Positions 52,187 through 62,014 of a stretch of 64,000 bases of DNA are shown here, piece after piece (within the stretch, counting starts at the first letter, position 1; each line of letters opens with the position of its first letter). The notes beneath the pieces are model-generated. The model did not search any database. It was not told where the DNA came from and saw nothing but the letters and a program-made list of their open reading frames with translations. Source of the DNA: Alphaproteobacteria bacterium (GTDB lineage Bacteria > Pseudomonadota > Alphaproteobacteria > Sphingomonadales > Sphingomonadaceae); assembly GCA_030426245.1 (NCBI GenBank), contig JAUHYZ010000002.1, forward strand, positions 96,260 to 160,259, read 5' to 3'. The position numbers and the translations under genes were made by a program.

Positions 52187-53560
52187 CTAATTGTACTCGA
52201 TGATCGCGTCGCGGCGCAGGTCGCGCAGATAGCGCTGTGCCCGCTTGTTCACGCGATCGTCTTCGAGCTGGGTCATGAGCTGTTCGAAGCTGGGGCCGCT
52301 ATCGACTTGCGGATCGTCACGGCCGCACAGCATCAGCACGCGTACACCTTCTTCCAGCGATCCGAAAGGCGGCGTGGCCTGTCCGACCGAAAGCTGGAGC
52401 AAGGTATCCTGCAGGGCGGCGGGCAATGCGCGAGCGCGAATCTGGTCGTTGGAAACGATATCCACGCCCATTTCCGCCGCGGCGGCATCGGCTTCGCCGC
52501 AGCCGCGGATCTGCTGAACCCTGACGGTGAAATCGTCCAGCCTCTGCTGCGCGTCCGCCTCGCTCATGCCTTCGGGAAATTGCATCGTAATCTGCTTGAG
52601 GCTGAGCACGGCATCGCGCGGATCGGCGGTGAGAACCTGGCGCTTGTCGATCAACAGCAGGATCGAGAACCCGCCGGGAATTTCCACCGGCCCGATCAAC
52701 TGGCCGGGCTGCAACTCGCGGGCCACCGCGGCCAGCTCGCTGGGCAGCTGGGGCAGGCGGACCCAGCCCAGGTCTCCGCCAACTGCCGCGGTCGAAGCCT
52801 GCGAATATTGCCGCGCATAGGCCACGAAACTGCCGCCTTGCTGCAATTGTTCGATGATCCTCTGGCCGTTTTCATACACGGACTGTTCGTTCTCCGGCGT
52901 GGCCGCCAGGAAGATCTCGCCCAGGCGGTATTCCTCGGTGCCTTTCGACGCGTTCAGCCGTTCCATCAATTCGTTCACCTCCTCTTCGGAGACGTTCACG
53001 AATGGCTGCACATTGCGCGAAAGCAGACGCTGCCAGGCAAGTTCGCCTTCGATCTGGCGCTTGAGCGAGGCTGGGGATGAGCCGATCTCACGCAGATAAT
53101 CGTCCATTTCATCGGCATTCTGGCCGAAGTTCTGGGTGGCGACCCGCTGATAGGTCTGTTCGACTTCATCGCTGGATACGTCGATTTCCAGGGCCTTGGC
53201 TTCCTGGATTTGCAGCGTTTCGTCGATCAGATTGCGCAGCACCTGCTGGCGCAGACGCTGCAATTCCTCTTCCGTCACTTCCTGTTCGTTGGCGTTCAGC
53301 ACCAGTGCAACGCGCCGGTCGATATCGGTGCCGGTAATGACAAAGCCGTTTACCACGGCAGTTGCGGTGCGGACGTTCGAATCCTGCTCGCCAAGCATAG
53401 TGATTGATTCGGGCAGGTTGAGCTCGCCCGCTTCGCCCATCTGCTGGCCTTGTGCGTAGGCTGCTCCGAACCCGGTCAGTGCCGCGCCGGCGAGCAAGCC
53501 CGAAATGAGCATGCCGCGTCCCGATTGCACGATAGTTTTCGCCGTCTTGATCACTCGCAT
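52187..53560 (-). CDS. surA: Periplasmic chaperone/peptidyl-prolyl isomerase SurA
   Basis: A 457-residue outer-membrane-protein chaperone. The signal peptide (1-36, ending AYA) is followed by the SurA N-terminal helical domain (about 60-205, with VNGFVITGTDIDRRVALVL) and a PpiC-type parvulin domain (about 209-312: YRLGEIFLAA, GGSFVAYARQYSQ, GGDLGWVRLPQLP), then C-terminal helices. It escorts unfolded porins and LptD to the Bam complex. Located just downstream of lptD, one of its clients. Confidence 0.94.
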   Translation of the reverse strand: MRVIKTAKTIVQSGRGMLISGLLAGAALTGFGAAYAQGQQMGEAGELNLPESITMLGEQDSNVRTATAVVNGFVITGTDIDRRVALVLNANEQEVTEEELQRLRQQVLRNLIDETLQIQEAKALEIDVSSDEVEQTYQRVATQNFGQNADEMDDYLREIGSSPASLKRQIEGELAWQRLLSRNVQPFVNVSEEEVNELMERLNASKGTEEYRLGEIFLAATPENEQSVYENGQRIIEQLQQGGSFVAYARQYSQASTAAVGGDLGWVRLPQLPSELAAVARELQPGQLIGPVEIPGGFSILLLIDKRQVLTADPRDAVLSLKQITMQFPEGMSEADAQQRLDDFTVRVQQIRGCGEADAAAAEMGVDIVSNDQIRARALPAALQDTLLQLSVGQATPPFGSLEEGVRVLMLCGRDDPQVDSGPSFEQLMTQLEDDRVNKRAQRYLRDLRRDAIIEYN

Positions 53561-53758
53561 CGTCCTGTACTGGCGCGTTCTTCACGCCATTCAACTTTCC
53601 CGATTGGCTATTGGCGGCTTAACCAGAGCTGACGCCAGCGGGACCCCTATCCTCAGGCAGGGGCCGATAGCGTGTTTGGGCGGCGGTGCCAACGGCCTTG
53701 CCGTCATGCCGCCGTCACGGCCCTGCAATCACGGCAATGCGGCAGCCCCCAACGGTCG

Positions 53759-56074
53759 TCAGAAGCCCAGATTCTTGAGCGCCACGTGAATCTGGAAGGT
53801 GTTGCCTCTGCGCGCGTCGCCGCTGGCAACATAGTCGCGGCGCCAGGTAACGCCCAGTTCGAGACAGTCATCCGTGTAGGCCACGCCCAGGCGGGTTCGC
53901 AAAGGTTCGAAACCGTCGGACAGGCGGTCGGGATCCTGGTCTTCATCGGTGAGATTGACCACGGCCGCGCCGAATAGCGACCAGTACCGCGCGAAGGCCA
54001 CGCGCCCTGCCACGCGCAGTTCCTCGCGGTCCTGCAGATCCTCGATATCGCCGCGAATGTCGCGGTTCAGGCTGAGATAGCCGACTTCGAGATAGGTCCT
54101 GTCGGAACCGATGGCCGCGTCGAATTCGTTGCGGCGCACGGCCAGGCTGTCCTTGTCGAGCCGGAACCGGTGCGTGACCTTGACGAAATCCTTGTAGCGG
54201 ACCTCCGTCCGGCCCACGAAGTCCGAAGTCCGGTCGGAAAGCCCGGTACCGTCGGGAAGCAATGTGGGATCGGTGGTGAGGCGGTAGGATTGCCCCACGG
54301 TCGTCTTGATCCTGATCCCGGGCCGCGTGAATTGCCAGTCCACGCCATAGGTGAAACGCACACCGTCTTCGATCCGGTCATAGCCGGGGAAGCGGTTGAG
54401 CGCGAAGAGGTTGCTGTCTTCAAGGTCGATCGCGCGGGCATCTTCGTTGGGCACGTCGAGGTTCTTGATCTGCGGGCTCGCCACCACCTGAAACCGCGGG
54501 GTCAGAACCTGGGTGCCGCCCAGAAATTCGCCGACGAAAGGCCATTTCACATCGACGGCGCCAATCGCCACGCCGCGCGTCTGCCACCCGGACATACCGC
54601 GATAGATGTCGGTCGCGGTCAGGTCGTTTTCCTGCGAGTGATAGATGTCGCCGCGCGCCAGCGCCGTGAAGGTCACTTCCTGGCCCAGGCCGGTGATGCG
54701 CCGCATGTCCCAGCGGGCACCGGCGAAGGCGCGCTGCGTATCCTGCCCGTCAGTGCGCGTAATGGCGAGGCTGTTGGCCTGCACTTCCAGCTTCCCGCCC
54801 AGGAAGGGATCGTCGATCCGCCGGCGGTAATCGATCACCGGTAGTGCGATGGGAACCTGGCCCTGCGGATCGTCCGACCGCATGGTCTGCGTCACCCAGC
54901 CGGCGATGGAAAAATAGGAATCCTCGTCGATCCTGCGCACATTGAGGGTGGAGCGCAGGCGGTCGTCGCGGCTGATATCGTAGCGGCGCAGGAAAGTGCG
55001 GTCGCTCGCTGCACGAACGGAGCCGGTCACGCTCCAATTGGGATCGAGCTGGAACTTGCCGTTGGCGAAGAAATAGCCGCGCCAATCCTCTTGCTCCAGG
55101 TCCACCGGGATCGAATCGCCGATCGGAATGCGCGCGCTGCGCGTGGCATATCCGGTGACCTGGAAGGCGCCGGAACCGGTGAGCATGCGGTACCGCGCAG
55201 AGACCATCGGCGGCGCTTCGGTATAAACATGGCCGTTGACCAGCAGATCCTGATTGTCGGCCAGACGCCAATAATATCCCTCGCTCACCTCTACGCCGTT
55301 CGACGCGGAAATGCGCAGATTGGGGATGGTCAGCCCCGAGATCGCGCGGCCATCCGTGGTCACGACTAGGCCGGGCAGGGGGACCAGCCTTGCGCCAAAC
55401 AGCTCGAGCTGTGCGCCCCGGAAACGGACCCGGTTTTCGTCCGGATCGTAGATGACGCGCTTGGCGACGATCCGCCAGCTCGGCGTCTTCGGGCAGCCTT
55501 CGAAATCTTCCACCGCGCAGGCCGAATAGGTGGCGTAGGATAGGGCGACGTTGCCGTTTTCCTCCCGCTCGCCTTCGCGTGCGGCCAGCCTTCCGCCTTC
55601 GCGCAAGGCAAGCAGCATGTTGTCCATTGCGCCGATCCGCAAATCGCCGGAAAGGGAAAGCGTATCGGCGTAGAGCGTGTTGCCGTCGCTATCGACGAAT
55701 CGGATATTGCCGAAGGCGGTAATCATGTTCGCCCGGCGGTCCCAGCTTACCCGATCCGCCCGGACCGATTCCCCGTGACTGCGCATGATCACATCGCCGG
55801 AGGCGGTGACGATCTCATTATCTGAATCGTAGCGAACCTCATTGGCTTCGAAAGCAATCTCCCGCTGTTCGTCTTGCTCCTGCGCGCCGCCTTGTTCCTG
55901 CATTCCAGAGTTCTCCGCCTCGCCCTCCTGGGCGGAAGCGGGAACGGCGCAGCCCAGCGCGGCAGCAATCAGGCCTGCGGAAATTGCGCGCGGAACGGCA
56001 TGCGGGCCCGGCAAGCGGCCTGCTCTCAAACATGAAAGGGAAGCGTGCAGCGATGGCCGCAATAGAGGGTGCAT
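53759..56074 (-). CDS. lptD: LPS-assembly protein LptD
   Basis: A 771-residue outer-membrane protein that inserts lipopolysaccharide into the outer leaflet. The signal peptide ends near residue 48 (VPASA), with a long n-region. The jelly-roll OstA/LptA-like domain follows (about 75-200: FEANEVRYDSDNEIVTASGDV, and LYADTLSLSGD), then the LptD barrel. I start at the ATG at 56074 instead of the longer frame; a later start is possible because the leader is long. It is upstream of surA on the same strand, with about 200 bases between, and divergent from pepA. Confidence 0.93.
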   Translation of the reverse strand: MHPLLRPSLHASLSCLRAGRLPGPHAVPRAISAGLIAAALGCAVPASAQEGEAENSGMQEQGGAQEQDEQREIAFEANEVRYDSDNEIVTASGDVIMRSHGESVRADRVSWDRRANMITAFGNIRFVDSDGNTLYADTLSLSGDLRIGAMDNMLLALREGGRLAAREGEREENGNVALSYATYSACAVEDFEGCPKTPSWRIVAKRVIYDPDENRVRFRGAQLELFGARLVPLPGLVVTTDGRAISGLTIPNLRISASNGVEVSEGYYWRLADNQDLLVNGHVYTEAPPMVSARYRMLTGSGAFQVTGYATRSARIPIGDSIPVDLEQEDWRGYFFANGKFQLDPNWSVTGSVRAASDRTFLRRYDISRDDRLRSTLNVRRIDEDSYFSIAGWVTQTMRSDDPQGQVPIALPVIDYRRRIDDPFLGGKLEVQANSLAITRTDGQDTQRAFAGARWDMRRITGLGQEVTFTALARGDIYHSQENDLTATDIYRGMSGWQTRGVAIGAVDVKWPFVGEFLGGTQVLTPRFQVVASPQIKNLDVPNEDARAIDLEDSNLFALNRFPGYDRIEDGVRFTYGVDWQFTRPGIRIKTTVGQSYRLTTDPTLLPDGTGLSDRTSDFVGRTEVRYKDFVKVTHRFRLDKDSLAVRRNEFDAAIGSDRTYLEVGYLSLNRDIRGDIEDLQDREELRVAGRVAFARYWSLFGAAVVNLTDEDQDPDRLSDGFEPLRTRLGVAYTDDCLELGVTWRRDYVASGDARRGNTFQIHVALKNLGF

Positions 56075-56175
56075 GCCTTGCCTATCGCACTGGTCCACCT
56101 TAACTGCAACGGCACGTGTAACACGCGGCGCAAACACGTTTCTGCTTGCCGCACTCAAGGATGACCGGAGATTTC

Positions 56176-57639
56176 ATGGAATTTACTTTCCGCGCAGCAG
56201 CCGATGAATCGCTTCCCCGCCTTCAGGCGCTTCTCGTCGATGAAGGGGCGATCCCTTCCTGGCTGGAACAGTCCGTGCTCCAGGGTGCCGAGGCCGCGCG
56301 CTTCACCGGCAAGACCGGCCAAATATTCGAAACCTATGTGGAACGCGATGGATCGCTGGTGCGGCTCGCGCTGGCCGGTGCCGGCAAACCGCGGGCATCC
56401 GATCGCGTCGCAGCGGCGGAGCGGACAGGGGCGGCACTGGCCGCACGCTTTCTGACTTCCGGGGAAACGAAGCTGGCACTGGATCTGGGCCAGGCGGATT
56501 TCTCGCCTGAGACGGCCAGTGCGGTTCTGATCGGGCTGCGCCTGCGCTGCTGGCGGCACGATGCGTACCGCACCAAGCTGAAGGACGAACAGAAGCGCTC
56601 GCTCGCCCAGACGATTGTCATCAATGCGCCCGAAGGCACCGAAGCGGCCTGGAATGTCGAACAGGCTCTGGCCGAGGGCGTGGAGTTCACGCGCGAGCTC
56701 GTCACCGAACCGGCCAACATCATCTATCCGGAAAGCTTCGTGGACCGCTGCAAGGCGCGTTTCGAAGGAACGGACGCGCAGATCAGAGTCCTGGATGAGC
56801 AGGAAATGCAGAATCTGGGCATGGGCGCGCTGCTGGGCGTGGCGCAAGGTTCCGTCCGCAAGCCGCGCCTGTTGGCGATCGTCTGGAACGGCGGCAAGCA
56901 GGGCGAAGCGCCGGCCGCTTTCGTGGGCAAGGGCGTCACTTTCGATACGGGCGGTATCTCGATCAAGCCCGCGGCGGGCATGGAAGACATGAAATGGGAC
57001 ATGGGCGGCGCCGGCGCCGTGGCGGGGGCCATGCTGGCCATCGTCAAGCGCAAGGCGAAGGCCAATGTCGTGGGCATTTGCGGGCTGGTGGAGAACATGC
57101 CGGACGGCAATGCGCAGCGCCCCGGCGATGTCGTGACGTCCATGTCCGGCCAGACGGTGGAAGTGATCAATACCGATGCCGAAGGGCGGCTGGTCCTGTG
57201 CGATGCGCTCAGCTGGGTGCAGCAGGAATATAGCCCCTCCGCAATCATCGATCTGGCGACTCTGACCGGGGCGATGATCGTGGCGCTGGGCCACGAATAT
57301 GCAGGCCTGTTTTCGAATGAGGACGCTTTGGCAGGCAAGTTGGAAGCCGCCGCCAAGACCAGCGGAGACAAGTTGTGGCGCATGCCGCTGGGCGCTGCCT
57401 ATGACAAGCTGATCGACAGCCCGATTGCCGATATGAAGAATGTCGGCCCGCGCTGGGGTGGTTCAATTACGGCAGCGCAGTTCCTGCAGCGCTATATCAA
57501 TGACGGCACGCCCTGGGCACATCTGGATATTGCCGGCATGGCCTGGGCGGACAAGCCGGGCGCCACTTGGGACAAGGGCGCGACCGGTTATGGCGCGCGC
57601 TTGCTCGACCGGTATGTGCGCGACAATCTGGAGGGATAA
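56176..57639 (+). CDS. pepA: Leucyl aminopeptidase (M17)
   Basis: A 487-residue two-domain cytosolic aminopeptidase. The C-terminal catalytic domain has GKGVTFDTGGISIKPA and the M17 signature NTDAEGRL that supplies metal and bicarbonate contacts, plus MKWDMGGAGAV. GGAG 5 bases upstream supports the ATG at 56176. It is followed by holC, a pairing conserved in many proteobacteria. Confidence 0.95.
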   Translation: MEFTFRAAADESLPRLQALLVDEGAIPSWLEQSVLQGAEAARFTGKTGQIFETYVERDGSLVRLALAGAGKPRASDRVAAAERTGAALAARFLTSGETKLALDLGQADFSPETASAVLIGLRLRCWRHDAYRTKLKDEQKRSLAQTIVINAPEGTEAAWNVEQALAEGVEFTRELVTEPANIIYPESFVDRCKARFEGTDAQIRVLDEQEMQNLGMGALLGVAQGSVRKPRLLAIVWNGGKQGEAPAAFVGKGVTFDTGGISIKPAAGMEDMKWDMGGAGAVAGAMLAIVKRKAKANVVGICGLVENMPDGNAQRPGDVVTSMSGQTVEVINTDAEGRLVLCDALSWVQQEYSPSAIIDLATLTGAMIVALGHEYAGLFSNEDALAGKLEAAAKTSGDKLWRMPLGAAYDKLIDSPIADMKNVGPRWGGSITAAQFLQRYINDGTPWAHLDIAGMAWADKPGATWDKGATGYGARLLDRYVRDNLEG

Positions 57640-57724
57640 GGCTCTGGTTGTGCTCCCGGCCTCGGGCAGCGGGGCGTTAGGCCGGAAATTCGGGCCTCAA
57701 GCAGCGGAGCGGTAGGCAAAAAGA

Positions 57725-58162
57725 ATGCGCGTCGATTTCTATCAGTTGAGCGGCACGCCTGCAGAGGCGGTGGTACCCCTGATCGCGCGCGCGACGCGCA
57801 AGGAAGGTGAGCGGCTGCTGGCTGTCTCCGGCGATGGCGAAGAACTGACGCGGATCGACGAAGCGCTATGGACGCGTGTGCCGGAGGCGTTTCTGGCACA
57901 TGGAATGGCGGGGGACGCGCATGCCGCGCGTCAGCCGATCCTGCTCTCCGGAGATTGCGAGGCGGAGAACGGCGCGCGTTACATCGCGCTGGCAGACGGT
58001 GTCTGGCGTGACGATGCAATGAAATTCGATCGCGCCTTTCTGCTTTTCTCCGAAGCGGGATTGGACGGCGCACGAAATTGCTGGCGAATGCTGGGCCAGC
58101 ATGAAGATGTCGAGCGCCGGTTTTGGAAACAGGAAGGCGGCAAATGGCGCGAAGGGCCGTGA
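57725..58162 (+). CDS. holC: DNA polymerase III chi subunit
   Basis: A 145-residue protein of the HolC family: MRVDFYQLSGTPAE opening, ARATRKEGERLLAVSGDGEEL, LWTRVPEAFLAHG and late CWRMLGQHEDVERRFWKQEGGKW. Chi links the clamp loader to single-stranded-DNA-binding protein. Position directly after pepA supports the call. Confidence 0.92.
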   Translation: MRVDFYQLSGTPAEAVVPLIARATRKEGERLLAVSGDGEELTRIDEALWTRVPEAFLAHGMAGDAHAARQPILLSGDCEAENGARYIALADGVWRDDAMKFDRAFLLFSEAGLDGARNCWRMLGQHEDVERRFWKQEGGKWREGP

Positions 58163-58235
58163 CAAGCTGGCTTTTTAGTTGACCTGTTTCCGCTCAGCGA
58201 AGAAAATCCGGCAAGAGAGGAAATGGGGATTGAAA

Positions 58236-58736
58236 ATGAAGAAGCTGGCATTGCTTGTCTCATGCGCGGCGCTGGCCGCTTGCGGTTCGGAACAGTCGGG
58301 AACTTTCCAGACCGATGATGGCGAAACCGGAACCTATTCCGTCGATCAGTCAAATGGTGAGGGCAGCATTTCGGTGAAGACCGATGATGGCGAATTCACG
58401 ATGCAGTCCGGCGCCGATGTCGATGCGGAGCTTCCCGAGGGCTTCAGCCTCTATCCCGGCGCCACGGTGCTTTCGAACACCAGGATCAGCCATGAAGAAG
58501 GCTCCAATGTCAGTGTGCTGATGAGCACCGATGCCTCGGCCGAGGAAGTCCTGGCGTTCTACCGTCCGCAGATCGATTCAGCCGGGATCGACGTGAAGAC
58601 CGAGTTCAAGAACCAGGCCAGCACGATGATCGGCGGCGATGACGGGGCCGGCAATACCTTCGTGCTGAATGTCACGCCCGGCGATGACGGGATGACTGCC
58701 GTCAACCTGTCGGTCAGCAAGGCAAGCGGCGAATAG
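58236..58736 (+). CDS. Putative lipoprotein
   Basis: A 166-residue protein with a lipoprotein signal (MKKLALLVSCAALAAC, C16). The mature part has repeated TDDGE strands (QTDDGETGTYSV, KTDDGEFTMQSG) and a compact alpha/beta domain with ELPEGFSLYPGATV and TDASAEEVLAFYRPQIDSAG. GGGGA at 58225-58229 supports the ATG. Such domains occur in many proteobacterial lipoproteins; function unknown. Confidence 0.75.
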   Translation: MKKLALLVSCAALAACGSEQSGTFQTDDGETGTYSVDQSNGEGSISVKTDDGEFTMQSGADVDAELPEGFSLYPGATVLSNTRISHEEGSNVSVLMSTDASAEEVLAFYRPQIDSAGIDVKTEFKNQASTMIGGDDGAGNTFVLNVTPGDDGMTAVNLSVSKASGE

Positions 58737-58872
58737 TCCCAGGCCGGCAAGGGCGGCCTGCGGCCTCTCCTGCGTGGGCCCTCTCTCCATAGGGCTTGCC
58801 CGTTTGTGTGGGGGAGGCTAGGGGCGCGCGCAAATTCACACTTTACGTCAATTTCCTGAAGGAACAGCTCCG

Positions 58873-59295
58873 ATGGCGGTTACCCGCACTTTTTCGATCA
58901 TCAAGCCCGATGCCACCAAGCGCAACCTGACCGGCGCGGTCACCAAAATGCTGGAGGATGCCGGGCTGCGCGTCGTCGCGTCCAAGCGCATTCACATGAG
59001 CAAGGATCAGGCCGAAGGCTTCTACGCGGTTCACAAGGAACGCCCCTTCTTCGGTGAGCTGGTCGAATTCATGACCAGCGGCCCGGTAGTGGTTCAGGTG
59101 CTGGAAGGCGAAGACGCCGTGAAGCGCAACCGTGACATCATGGGCGCGACCAATCCTGCCGACGCTGCCGAAGGCACGATCCGCAAGACCTTCGCCGAAT
59201 CGATCGAAGCCAATTCGGTCCACGGTTCGGACAGCGAAGAGAATGCGAAGATCGAGATCGATTTCTTCTTCAAGCCGGAAGAGATCGTCGGCTAA
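58873..59295 (+). CDS. ndk: Nucleoside diphosphate kinase
   Basis: A 140-residue enzyme balancing NTP and dNTP pools. The phosphohistidine is H117 in NSVHGSDS; the opening [13 protein letters not shown] and [14 protein letters not shown] are family-typical. A clear terminator follows, so it is monocistronic. Confidence 0.97.
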   Translation: MAVTRTFSIIKPDATKRNLTGAVTKMLEDAGLRVVASKRIHMSKDQAEGFYAVHKERPFFGELVEFMTSGPVVVQVLEGEDAVKRNRDIMGATNPADAAEGTIRKTFAESIEANSVHGSDSEENAKIEIDFFFKPEEIVG

Positions 59296-59318
59296 CCCGA
59301 TCTGCCGTTTCGATAGTG

Positions 59319-59345
59319 AAGGGCCGTCCGCAAGGGCGGCCCTTT
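59319..59345 (+). terminator. Rho-independent terminator after ndk
   Basis: An 11-bp stem with one wobble (AAGGGCCGTCC at 59319-59329 with GGGCGGCCCTT at 59334-59344) closes a GCAA tetraloop and ends in TTT. Confidence 0.85.
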
Positions 59346-59493
59346 GCATATGCGGCATCGGCCCGGGAAAGGCGCGGATTCGACCGGACTCGCGGATGGT
59401 GGTATTCACTGCGGCGCCGGAAGATCACGAAGACGAAATTCTGGATTAATTGAAAGCATGATCGATCTCCCGGCGTTTCGTGGGGGAATAGAT

Positions 59494-60231
59494 ATGAGCC
59501 GTGCCGTTTATCTGGCCGTGGCAGTTTCCTGCTACTTGGCCTTCTTCGCTGCTTTCGTTTATCTCGTTGGTTTCGTTGCCGGTTTTCCGTTCATGCCGAC
59601 CCATGTCGACAAGGGGCTGGATGGCCCTGTCAGTGTCGCCGTGGCGGTCGATATCGGCCTGATCGCGCTGTTCGGCATCCAGCATTCCGTGATGGCCCGC
59701 CAGAGCTTCAAGGTCGGCTGGACGAAGATCGTCCCCAATCCCATCGAACGAAGTATCTACTGCCTGGCGACTGCGATCGTGCTCGGTGTGATGTTCTGGT
59801 TGTGGCACCCAATTGCAGGCAGCGTCTGGTCGGTCGAAAATCAGGGGCTGCGGATTGCGATCTGGGTGCTGTTCGCCCTGGGCTGGCTGATCCTGTTCGT
59901 GGCGACGCATCTCATCAGCCATTGGGAGCTGTTCGGCCTGGCGCAGGCCTGGCGTTATTTCCGCGGACAGGAGGCAAAGCCGCATGAGCTGCGCCAGCCG
60001 CTGTTCTACAGGGCGGTACGCCATCCGATTTACAGCGGGATGCTGCTGGCAGTCTGGGCCACGCCGGAAATGACCTATAGCCATCTGATCCTGGCCCTGG
60101 GCTTTTCGATCTATATCCTGATCGGGATCCACTATGAGGAGAAGGATCTCGTCGGCACATTCGGTGACACTTACGTCGAATATCGCCGCAAGGTGGGGAT
60201 GGTTATTCCCTGGATCGGCCGCCGCGCCTGA
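59494..60231 (+). CDS. MddA-like methanethiol S-methyltransferase (NnrU/ICMT-type membrane protein)
   Basis: A 245-residue integral membrane protein with about six TM helices. Shared signatures with MddA are FGIQHSVMARQSFKVGWTKI, LWHPI, HWELFGLAQAW, RHPIYSGMLLAVWATPEMT and YILIGIHYEEKDLVGTFGDTY; RHPIY and the late EEKDL are the SAM-site motifs of this membrane methyltransferase fold. MddA methylates methanethiol to dimethyl sulfide. GGGGGA at 59482-59487 supports the ATG. Without biochemical evidence the substrate could be another thiol; an isoprenylcysteine methyltransferase role is unlikely in bacteria. Confidence 0.75.
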   Translation: MSRAVYLAVAVSCYLAFFAAFVYLVGFVAGFPFMPTHVDKGLDGPVSVAVAVDIGLIALFGIQHSVMARQSFKVGWTKIVPNPIERSIYCLATAIVLGVMFWLWHPIAGSVWSVENQGLRIAIWVLFALGWLILFVATHLISHWELFGLAQAWRYFRGQEAKPHELRQPLFYRAVRHPIYSGMLLAVWATPEMTYSHLILALGFSIYILIGIHYEEKDLVGTFGDTYVEYRRKVGMVIPWIGRRA

Positions 60232-60235
60232 TTGC

Positions 60236-60256
60236 CGGCCCGGTCAGGCCGGGCCG
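60236..60256. terminator. Possible bidirectional hairpin between convergent genes
   Basis: CGGCCCGG (60236-60243) pairs with CCGGGCCG (60249-60256) around a 5-base loop. It sits between the stops of the methyltransferase and purN genes and overlaps the purN stop. No T-run on either side, so terminator function is uncertain. Confidence 0.35.
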
Positions 60257-60843
60257 GGCGGGTTCGACACGAAGTCTGACAGGACCCGGGGATAGAGCTG
60301 GTATTCCGCCAGCAACACGCGCGCGCCCAGTGTCTCGGCCGTGTCGTCGGGCAGGATAGGCACAGGGATCTGGCCCAGCACCGGCCCGTCATCCAGCTGA
60401 GCCGTGACCACGTGGATCGAGCAGCCGCCATGGCTTTCGCCGGCATCGATCGCGCGCTGATGCGTCTCGAGCCCCTTGAACTTGGGCAGCAGGGCGGGGT
60501 GGGTGTTGAGCATCCGTCCCGCCCATTGCTCCACGAAACCGGGTGAAAGCACACGCATATAGCCGCACAGGGCAACGCAATCCGCGCCCGCTTGCCGCAA
60601 GGCCCGGTCCATCGCCGCATCGTGATCTTCGCGCGCCATGCCCTTGTGGGATAGGGCGAAAGTTTCCACGCCTTCGGCCTCGGCAATGCGAAGGCCGCGC
60701 GCCTCCGGCTTGTTGCTGGCGACCAGAACGATTTCATAAGGGCAGCCGGAAAGCCGCGAGTGATAGAGCAGGGCCGACATGGTCGTGCCGTTGCCCGAAA
60801 GCATCACGGCGACTTTGGCCTTGCCGACCGCCTCTTCAGGCAC
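60244..60843 (-). CDS. purN: Phosphoribosylglycinamide formyltransferase PurN
   Basis: A 199-residue enzyme transferring a formyl group from 10-formyl-THF to GAR in purine synthesis. [17 protein letters not shown] is the phosphate-binding start, and the catalytic block [16 protein letters not shown] with the later Asp in [11 protein letters not shown] is intact. I choose the GTG at 60843, which overlaps the purM stop by 8 bases and gives a normal length; an ATG at 60909 would overlap purM by 74 bases. Confidence 0.94.
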   Translation of the reverse strand: MPEEAVGKAKVAVMLSGNGTTMSALLYHSRLSGCPYEIVLVASNKPEARGLRIAEAEGVETFALSHKGMAREDHDAAMDRALRQAGADCVALCGYMRVLSPGFVEQWAGRMLNTHPALLPKFKGLETHQRAIDAGESHGGCSIHVVTAQLDDGPVLGQIPVPILPDDTAETLGARVLLAEYQLYPRVLSDFVSNPPGPA

Positions 60844-61942
60844 GATGCACGGCTTCCCAATCGGCTTGTGCGCCCCATTTGCCCTTGGGTCCGCGTACCG
60901 TGCAGCCACGGTCCCCTTCCACGATCTCGCCGATCTTGAAGGCGCGTTCGCCGCGCTCGGCCAGTTCGGACTTCACGTCTTTCACCATGCCGGGTTCGAC
61001 CGCCAGCACCATGCCGACACCGCAATTGAAGGTCCGCGCCATTTCGGCCGGATCGATATTGCCCTGTTTCTGCAGGAACTTCATCAGCCGCGGCTGCTTC
61101 CATGCATCGGCATCGATCACGGCATGCGCACCTTTGGGCAGGACGCGCGGAATGTTTTCCAGCAGCCCGCCGCCGGTAATATGGGCCAGCGCGTCGATCT
61201 TGCCCGCGCGGATCGAGGGGAGCACGCTCTGCACGTAGATCCGGGTCGGCTCGATCAGCGCTTCGATCAGCAGCCGTTCCTCGTCGAAGGGGGCAGGTTC
61301 CGTCATGCGCCATCCCAGATCGTCGGCCAGGCGCCGCACGAGCGAATATCCGTTGGAATGGACGCCGGAACTGACGAGCCCCAGCAGCACATGCCCGGGC
61401 GCGACTTTCTCACCGGTCAGCTGCTGGCCGCGTTCGACAGCGCCCACGCAAAAGCCGCCCAGGTCGTAATCGCCGGGCGAATACATTCCGGGCATTTCGG
61501 CCGTTTCGCCGCCGATCAGCGCGCAGCCGGCCATCCGGCAGCCTTCGGCAATTCCGCCGATCACGCGTTCGGCAACGCCGTTATCCAGTTTGCCGGTGGC
61601 GAAATAATCCAGGAAGAACAGCGGTTCCGCGCCCTGGACGATCAGATCGTTCACGCACATCGCCACCAGATCGATGCCTATCGTGTCGTGCCGGTCATAA
61701 CCGATGGCGAGCTTGAGTTTCGTGCCCACCCCGTCATTCGCGGCGACCAGCAACGGATCGGTGTAACCCGCCGCACGCGGATCGAAAAAGCCGCCGAAGC
61801 CGCCGAGTTCGGAATCCGCGCCAGGCCGGGCCGTGGCCTTCACCAGCGGGCCGATCGCCTTGACCAGCGCATTGCCGGCGTCGATCGAGACACCGGCCTG
61901 TTCGTATGTATAGGAATTGGGGGGCGGGTTGTTGGACGTCAT
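60836..61942 (-). CDS. purM: Phosphoribosylformylglycinamidine cyclo-ligase PurM
   Basis: A 368-residue AIR synthetase. [18 protein letters not shown] and GFGGFFDP mark the N-terminus; [28 protein letters not shown] and the [16 protein letters not shown] phosphate loop mark the ATP-binding fold. The ATG at 61942 is chosen because the longer frame adds no conserved sequence. Cotranscribed with purN and divergent from the DUF2066 gene. Confidence 0.95.
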   Translation of the reverse strand: MTSNNPPPNSYTYEQAGVSIDAGNALVKAIGPLVKATARPGADSELGGFGGFFDPRAAGYTDPLLVAANDGVGTKLKLAIGYDRHDTIGIDLVAMCVNDLIVQGAEPLFFLDYFATGKLDNGVAERVIGGIAEGCRMAGCALIGGETAEMPGMYSPGDYDLGGFCVGAVERGQQLTGEKVAPGHVLLGLVSSGVHSNGYSLVRRLADDLGWRMTEPAPFDEERLLIEALIEPTRIYVQSVLPSIRAGKIDALAHITGGGLLENIPRVLPKGAHAVIDADAWKQPRLMKFLQKQGNIDPAEMARTFNCGVGMVLAVEPGMVKDVKSELAERGERAFKIGEIVEGDRGCTVRGPKGKWGAQADWEAVHRA

Positions 61943-62014
61943 GGAAATGGGCTTTGGCGCATTCCCGCTTGGATTTCCATGTCCCTTTGGGCAAAAGACG
62001 CGCAGTTTCCCCAA

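Noticed and set aside
58741..58759. A hairpin AGGCCG/CGGCCT after the lipoprotein gene as a terminator
   Set aside because: Only 6 bp and no T-run follows.
60779..62014. An upstream extension of the DUF2066 gene to 838 codons
   Set aside because: The extra 410 codons are antisense to purN and purM; the DUF2066 protein begins with a signal helix at 62015.
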